Source: Myxococcus guangdongensis (lineage in GTDB: Bacteria; Myxococcota; Myxococcia; Myxococcales; Myxococcaceae). Taken from it: 64,000 bases of DNA. The translations under genes and the position numbers were made by a program. Below the pieces are notes generated by a model, which saw nothing but the letters and a program-made list of their open reading frames with translations, ran no database searches and was not told the DNA's origin. The DNA lies in the NCBI RefSeq assembly GCF_024198255.1, contig NZ_JAJVKW010000005.1:124001-188000 (forward strand), written 5' to 3'. Positions within the stretch are counted from its first letter, which is position 1. Each line of letters opens with the position of its first letter. Of this stretch, positions 61,290-64,000 are shown in pieces.

Positions 61290-62117
61290 GTGAACGCCCT
61301 GACACCCGCCCTCCCTCGTCTTCCGCGCGTCGCGCCCTGGCTGTTCGCGGCCGTGGTGTCGCTGCATCCCTTCATCGCGCTCGCGCAGAAGAAGCGCCCG
61401 GGCGGCATCCCCGACTCCGTCGCCAACGAAGCGGTGAGCGCGGACTCCTTCACCTCGCGCCCCCTCGTCCTCATCCTCGCGCTCGCCGCCATGGGCCTGG
61501 TGCCCTTCGCGCTGATGATGGTGACGAGCTTCGTGAAGATCTCCGTCGTCCTCTCCATCGTCCGCTCGGCGCTCGGCACCCAGCAGATTCCCCCCACCCA
61601 GGTGATCACGGGACTGGCCGTCATCCTCACCGTCTACATCATGGCCCCCGTGGGCACCGCGATGTACCGGGCCTCCGAGGTGGACATCTGGGACACCGGA
61701 GGCGCGGGCAACTTCTCCTCCGCCAAGGTGGGCACGCTCCTGGAGGGCGCCGACCGCGCCAAGGAACCCCTGCGCGCGTGGCTGATGAAGAAGGTCACCG
61801 TGAAGGACCGCTCGCTCTTCTTCAACCTGGCCAAGAAGATGCGCACGGGCGAGGAGCGCGACTCGGTGAAGAGCGAGGACTTCATGGTCATCATCCCCGC
61901 CTTCGTCGTGTCCGAACTGAAGGAGGCCTTCCAGATTGGCTTCCTGCTCTTCGTGCCGTTCATCGTCATCGACATGGTGGTGGCCAACATCCTGCTGGCG
62001 CTCGGCATGCACATGCTGTCGCCGACCACCATCTCCATGCCCTTCAAGCTGCTCCTGTTCGTGCTCGTGGACGGCTGGTACCTCATCGCCAAGGGCCTGG
62101 TCGTCGGCTACCTGTAA
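61290..62117 (+). CDS. sctR: Export-apparatus protein SctR (FliP-like)
   Basis: 275 residues from a GTG at 61290, a start without a good ribosome site; the N-terminal stretch (WLFAAVVSLHPFIALAQ) looks like a cleavable signal peptide, as in FliP but not in most SctR. The core is conserved: PFALMMVTSFVKISVVLSIVRSALGTQQIPPTQVITGLAVILTVYIM, and EDFMVIIPAFVVSELKEAFQIGFLLFVPFIVIDMVVANILLALGMHMLSPTTISMPFKLLLFVLVDGWYLIAKGLV. Five copies form the core of the export gate with SctS and SctT. Confidence 0.93.
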   Translation: MNALTPALPRLPRVAPWLFAAVVSLHPFIALAQKKRPGGIPDSVANEAVSADSFTSRPLVLILALAAMGLVPFALMMVTSFVKISVVLSIVRSALGTQQIPPTQVITGLAVILTVYIMAPVGTAMYRASEVDIWDTGGAGNFSSAKVGTLLEGADRAKEPLRAWLMKKVTVKDRSLFFNLAKKMRTGEERDSVKSEDFMVIIPAFVVSELKEAFQIGFLLFVPFIVIDMVVANILLALGMHMLSPTTISMPFKLLLFVLVDGWYLIAKGLVVGYL

Positions 62118-62130
62118 GAGGAAGGCACCC

Positions 62131-62394
62131 ATGAACCAGCTCACGTTCATCACCCAGGAAGCGCTGTTCCTGGTGCTCGTGGTCTCGGCCCCCCCGGTGT
62201 TGATGAGCCTGTTGGTGGGCTTCATGATCTCCCTGTTCCAGGCAACCACGCAGATTCAGGAGCAGACGCTCACCTTCGCCCCCAAGGTCATCATCGTCTT
62301 CGGGGTGCTCGCCATGACGGGCCCGTGGATCGGCAGCCAGCTGGTGCGCTTCACGTTCCACGTCTTCGACCGGTTCCCCGCCCTCATCAAATGA
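62131..62394 (+). CDS. sctS: Export-apparatus protein SctS (FliQ-like)
   Basis: 87 residues, two membrane helices (ALFLVLVVSAPPVLMSLLVGFMISLFQATTQIQEQTLTFAPKVIIVFGVLAMTGPWIGSQLVRF). TTQIQEQTL is the family hallmark. ATG has GAGGAAGG 6-8 nt upstream and the stop overlaps the sctT start (ATGA). Confidence 0.95.
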   Translation: MNQLTFITQEALFLVLVVSAPPVLMSLLVGFMISLFQATTQIQEQTLTFAPKVIIVFGVLAMTGPWIGSQLVRFTFHVFDRFPALIK

Positions 62395-63209
62395 ACGCCG
62401 CGGAACTCGTGTCCGAGCTGGCTGCCCGGACCAACTTCTCCGCCGCCATCTTCACGGTCGCCCTGCTCATGTGCCGGGTGATGCCCGTGCTCATCTTCAG
62501 TCCCTTCCTGGGCGGCGAGGTGGTGCCCACGGAGATGAAGATGGGCATCGGGCTGACGCTGGCCATCGTGCTGTATCCGTCCATCGCGCACTCGGTGACG
62601 ACCATCCCCCTGAGCGCGCTGCCGTACATCGCGCTGATGGCGAAGGAGATCTTCATCGGCTTCTCCATGGCCTTCGTCGTCAACAGCGTGTTCGAGGCCG
62701 CGCGCATCGCCGGCACGCTCGCGGACACCATGTCCGGCAGCAACAACGCCCAGCTCTACGTGCCGCAGCTCGGCCAGCAGGTCTCGCTCTTCTCCAACCT
62801 GAAGGTGCAGCTGTCCGTGGTGCTCTTCCTCACCCTGGACGGCCACCACCTGGTCATCCGCGCCCTGGCGGAGAGCCTCGTGCTGGTGCCGCTGGACGGC
62901 TTCCCGCGCTTCACCCAGGGCTCGTGGACCTTCTTCGACCTGCTCATCCGCGTCTTCGCGGACATGCTGCGCGTCAGTCTGGCGCTGGCGGCTCCCGCCA
63001 TGCTGGCCGCGTTCCTCACCGACGTGGCGCTGGGCGCCATCAACCGCGTGGCGCCGCAAATCCAGGTGTTCTTCATCTCCATGGCCATCAAGCCGCTCGT
63101 CGGCGTGCTCATCACCTTCTTGGTGCTGGGGACGTTGATCGGCCGCATCCAGGACGAGCTGGCCCACATGCTGAAGGTGCTGCACGACGCCCTTCGGCTG
63201 CTGGCCTAG
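62391..63209 (+). CDS. sctT: Export-apparatus protein SctT (FliR-like)
   Basis: 272 residues, five to six membrane helices. ALLMCRVMPVLIFSPFLGGEVVPTEMKMGIGLTLAIVLYPSIA, KEIFIGFSMAFVVNSVFEAARIAGTLADTMSGSNNAQLY and APAMLAAFLTDVALGAINRVAPQIQVFFISMAIKPLVGVLITF are typical. ATG 62391 overlaps the sctS stop by 4 bp, showing translational coupling. Confidence 0.94.
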   Translation: MNAAELVSELAARTNFSAAIFTVALLMCRVMPVLIFSPFLGGEVVPTEMKMGIGLTLAIVLYPSIAHSVTTIPLSALPYIALMAKEIFIGFSMAFVVNSVFEAARIAGTLADTMSGSNNAQLYVPQLGQQVSLFSNLKVQLSVVLFLTLDGHHLVIRALAESLVLVPLDGFPRFTQGSWTFFDLLIRVFADMLRVSLALAAPAMLAAFLTDVALGAINRVAPQIQVFFISMAIKPLVGVLITFLVLGTLIGRIQDELAHMLKVLHDALRLLA

Positions 63210-63231
63210 CGCCCACGGAAAACAGCGCGCC

Positions 63232-64000
63232 ATGTCCGACGAGAGTGGAGACAAGACAGAGGAACCGTCGCAGAAGAAGCTCGACGACTCTCGCAAGAAG
63301 GGTCAGGTCTGGAAGAGCAAGGACCTGAGCGGCGTGGCGGTGCTCGTGGTGGGCCTGGCCGCCGTGAAGGCGACCTGGGACAACGTCGAGAAGGAGATCT
63401 CCAGCCTCTTCCTCTTCAGCTTCGACCACATGGCCCGGGGCGGGGACCTGTCCGACGCGACGGGGCAGCTGCTCTACCTGGGCGTGCGGGCGCTGCTCCT
63501 GGTGACGATGCCGGTGCTCCTGGGCGGCGCGGTGATTGGCGGGCTGATGGAGTTCCTGCAGGTGGGCTCCCTGTTCACCATGGACCCGCTGATGCCCAAG
63601 CTGGACAAGCTCAACCCGCTGGCCGGGTTGAAGAACATGTTCAGCAAGAAGTCGCTGGTGGAGCTGCTCAAGAACCTCATCAAGATCTCCGTCACCGCCT
63701 ACGTCGTCTACGGCGTGGTGCGCGACGCGATGCCCATGGTGCTGGAGACGGTGCGCCAGGACACGCACACCATCATGGTCATCATGGGGGAGCTGGTGAC
63801 GCGCGTGGCCGCGCGCGTGGCGCTGCTCTTCGTCATCTTCGCCATCTTCGACGTCTGGTGGCAGCGCAAGTCCTTCATGAAGGACATGATGATGTCCAAG
63901 GACGAGGTGAAGAAGGAGTACAAGGAGAGCGAGGGCGACCCGCACCACAAGGCCAAGCGCAAGGAGTTCCACCAGGAGATCATGGAGGGACAGCAGATGG
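63232..64000 (+). CDS. sctU: Export switch protein SctU (FlhB-like), 5' part
   Basis: First 256 codons; the gene runs off the window. KTEEPSQKKLDDSRKKGQVWKSKDLSG is the invariant FlhB/SctU start, four membrane helices follow, and LMPKLDKLNPLAGLKNMFSKKSLVELLKNLIKI and MMSKDEVKKEYKESEGDPHHKAKRKEFHQEI mark the family. The NPTH autocleavage motif is expected just beyond the window, so its state cannot be judged. SctU receives the length signal from SctP. Confidence 0.95.
   Translation, partial: MSDESGDKTEEPSQKKLDDSRKKGQVWKSKDLSGVAVLVVGLAAVKATWDNVEKEISSLFLFSFDHMARGGDLSDATGQLLYLGVRALLLVTMPVLLGGAVIGGLMEFLQVGSLFTMDPLMPKLDKLNPLAGLKNMFSKKSLVELLKNLIKISVTAYVVYGVVRDAMPMVLETVRQDTHTIMVIMGELVTRVAARVALLFVIFAIFDVWWQRKSFMKDMMMSKDEVKKEYKESEGDPHHKAKRKEFHQEIMEGQQM

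Noticed and set aside
63232..64000. Truncated SctU lacking its NPTH autocleavage site
   Set aside because: The gene is cut by the window edge before that motif, so nothing can be said about truncation.
48974..64000. A true flagellar operon
   Set aside because: SctJ is short and lipidated, SctQ fuses the FliM- and FliN-like parts, a rod protein of SctI type and a TPR chaperone are present, and no hook, rod or filament genes are seen.
1..64000. tRNA, rRNA, insertion sequences or prophage
   Set aside because: Read for tRNA-like arms, transposase motifs and phage genes; none were convincing. A covariance search would be needed to exclude small RNAs.

Overview
The window is high-GC DNA with dense, mostly complete genes, strong GC bias at third codon positions and almost no mobile DNA. 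The gene content points to a myxobacterium (Myxococcota, probably the Myxococcus/Corallococcus/Cystobacter side): many large secreted lipoproteins with Gly/Pro/Ala-rich tails, a CotH-like protein, an elongation factor G of the mitochondrial/spd type, and a flagellum-like type III secretion locus without recognisable flagellar filament genes. The genus is an inference. I saw no rRNA, tRNA, CRISPR array, insertion sequence or prophage.

Layout. 1-1187 is the end of a MacB-type ABC permease. 1236-6869 (minus) holds a DUF4114 lipoprotein, a Uup-type ABC-F ATPase and fusA, with a clear intrinsic terminator between the last two. 7083-19406 is a mixed block: a SnoaL-like protein, a transhydrogenase-like flavoprotein (sthA), a double alpha/beta-hydrolase, a beta-helix lipoprotein, a DUF6600 protein, an RsuA-family pseudouridine synthase, an ABHD18-like hydrolase, a UPF0060 membrane protein, a DUF1028 protein and TrmJ, with a 122-bp tandem duplication at 14354-14597. 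19657-27790 is the alpha-2-macroglobulin/PBP1C pair. 27812-40145 carries a series of cell-surface genes: a CotH-like lipoprotein, two tandem paralogous propeller lipoproteins, a 1176-residue protease/propeller/barrel protein, an LVIVD-type lipoprotein and a Gly/Ser/Thr-rich repeat protein.

40310-47399 (minus) is one tightly packed operon: GbsR/MarR regulator, LolD/MacB-type ATPase, two FtsX-type permeases, a LolA-like lipoprotein-sorting protein and an outer-membrane barrel. Its start carries a good sigma-70-like promoter whose -35 box lies inside a perfect 8+8 bp palindrome, which suggests autoregulation. It ends at an intrinsic terminator. It reads as a complete inner-membrane to outer-membrane lipid or lipoprotein trafficking machine.

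48974-64000 (plus, running off the window) is the most interesting part: a non-flagellar type III secretion locus whose order, sctI-sctJ-[unknown]-sctL-sctN-sctO-sctP-sctQ-fliO-sctR-sctS-sctT-sctU, matches the flagellar order fliE-F-G-H-I-J-K-M/N-O-P-Q-R-flhB. It keeps a FliO-like gene and a signal-peptide-like SctR N-terminus, both flagellar traits. It starts with a needle-like protein, a TPR chaperone, a small protein that could be an anti-sigma factor and a FliA-type sigma factor. No secretin gene is seen in the window. The gene in the fliG/sctK position encodes a 792-residue protein with a long tandem-repeat tail.
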